Shown one piece after another: positions 13,259-14,127 of a stretch of DNA of 14,127 nt. Below the pieces are notes generated by a model, which worked only from the letters and a program-made list of their open reading frames with translations, had not been told where the DNA came from and searched no databases. Location of the stretch: assembly GCA_018400335.1 (NCBI GenBank), contig JAGYMT010000012.1, forward strand, positions 1-14,127, in the 5' to 3' direction. Position numbers and translations under genes: made by a program. The DNA is from Kiritimatiellia bacterium (GTDB lineage: Bacteria > Verrucomicrobiota > Kiritimatiellia > JAAZAB01). The first letter of the stretch is position 1. Each line of letters starts with the position of its first letter.

Positions 13259-14127
13259 AGCAGTCATCCCCGCGGCGGGGTTCGGAACGCGCTTCCTGCC
13301 GGCCTCGAAATCGCAGCCCAAGGAAATGCTGCCCATAGTGGACACTCCGACGATTCAGAGAGTCGCCGAGGAGGCGGTAGCCTCGGGCATAACGGATCTG
13401 CTCTTGATCATCGGTAAGGGCAAGCGCGCAATTGAGGAGCATTTCGACCGCAATTTCGACCTCGAAGCGGAGCTTGAAGCCCACCAGAAATTCGAGGAGC
13501 TCGATTCCATACGCCGCATCTCCGATATGGCCGACGTTCATTTCGTGTGGCAGAAACAGCTTAACGGGCTGGGGGATGCCGTTTCCTATGCCCGCTGCCA
13601 TATCGGCAACGAGCCCTTCGCCCTGCTGCTTGGCGACACATTGGTGGAGTCGGACCAGCCGGTCACACGTCAGTTGATGAACGTGTTCGAACGCTACCAG
13701 GAGTCGGTCGTGGCGCTGGAAGAGGTCAGTCCTGAGAAGGTGAGCCGCTACGGGATCATGGACGGCAAGTCCATCTCGGACGGGCTGTTTCTTGTTTCCG
13801 ATTTCATTGAGAAGCCGGATGTGGGGAAGGCCCCGTCCAACCTGGCCATCGCGGGGAGGTATATCTTCACGCCGGAGATCTTCGACTGCATCAAGACCGT
13901 GAAGCCCGGAAAGAACGATGAAATCCAGCTCACTGACGCGATGCGGCTTCTCGTCAAAACCCGCGTGATCTACGGGCTCCGGTTCAAGGGCGTACGCTAC
14001 GACATAGGAAATAAGCTCGATTTCGTGAAGACCAACATCGTGTTCGGCCTGAAGCGGGACGACATGCGGGAGGATCTGCTTGCTTTTATGAGAGACTTGC
14101 TGGCAAGAGAGAATAATGGCGATGAAA
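13248..14127 (+). CDS. galU: UTP-sugar-1-phosphate uridylyltransferase, GalU type (3' end cut)
   Basis: The 293 visible residues form a GalU/GtaB-type nucleotidyltransferase, which joins a sugar 1-phosphate to UTP giving a UDP-sugar and pyrophosphate. Motifs: PAAGFGTRFLPASKSQPKEMLPIVD at the N-terminus (nucleotide loop and key Lys), LIIGKGKRAIEEHFD, LLLGDTLVE (metal-site Asp), DFIEKP, AGRYIFTPEIF, and GVRYDIGNKLDFVKT. GalU proteins are about 290-300 aa, so the gene is nearly complete; no stop is reached by 14127. GDTL replaces the usual GDD, a small deviation near the metal site. ATG 13248 overlaps the kinase stop by 11 bp, and AGGAG at 13233-13237 precedes it, so the two are probably coupled. 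Glucose 1-phosphate is the default substrate, but the kinase next to it makes glucuronate 1-phosphate or another sugar plausible. Confidence 0.9.
   Translation, partial: MIHKAVIPAAGFGTRFLPASKSQPKEMLPIVDTPTIQRVAEEAVASGITDLLLIIGKGKRAIEEHFDRNFDLEAELEAHQKFEELDSIRRISDMADVHFVWQKQLNGLGDAVSYARCHIGNEPFALLLGDTLVESDQPVTRQLMNVFERYQESVVALEEVSPEKVSRYGIMDGKSISDGLFLVSDFIEKPDVGKAPSNLAIAGRYIFTPEIFDCIKTVKPGKNDEIQLTDAMRLLVKTRVIYGLRFKGVRYDIGNKLDFVKTNIVFGLKRDDMREDLLAFMRDLLARENNGDE

Overview
The window is a bacterial chromosome segment, nearly all coding on the + strand, with two blocks of housekeeping genes, one Fic gene that looks acquired, and the start of a sugar-nucleotide operon. The coding DNA is GC-rich and spacers are short. 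The fused SecDF, the DUF6485-like small protein, the glucuronokinase-like kinase and the type of first aminotransferase suggest a member of the PVC group or a related candidate phylum (Kiritimatiellota, Lentisphaerota, Verrucomicrobiota or Omnitrophota type). That placement is inference from gene content and is not certain.

Region 1 (1-3447): a class I/II aminotransferase, dnaX (clamp loader tau) and ybaB (nucleoid-associated protein) in tight series. Region 2 (3448-4412): recR stands alone, bracketed by two intergenic inverted repeats. Each arm of these repeats has four copies of a short core at about 8-bp period, but the cores differ (GTTCAG in one, GGAAT/ATTCC in the other). A third, 11-bp stem lies just upstream of the recR ribosome binding site. 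Region 3 (4413-10329): a 64-aa cysteine-rich protein, tgt, yajC, a fused secDF and recJ, with a 4-bp stop/start overlap at tgt/yajC and another at secDF/recJ, so probably one translationally coupled operon. Region 4 (10330-12083): an AT-rich spacer with a good sigma70-type promoter and a 513-aa Fic AMP-transferase with every active-site residue visible; by eye it is less GC-rich than its neighbours. Region 5 (12233-14127): a GHMP kinase resembling plant glucuronokinase, overlapping by 11 bp a GalU-type UTP-sugar-1-phosphate uridylyltransferase that runs off the window end.

Functionally, recR, recJ, dnaX and ybaB belong to replication and repair; tgt makes queuosine-modified tRNA; yajC and secDF serve protein export; and the last pair could turn a free sugar (perhaps glucuronate) into a UDP-sugar. 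The least explained material is the set of intergenic repeats around recR and the kinase/uridylyltransferase pair.
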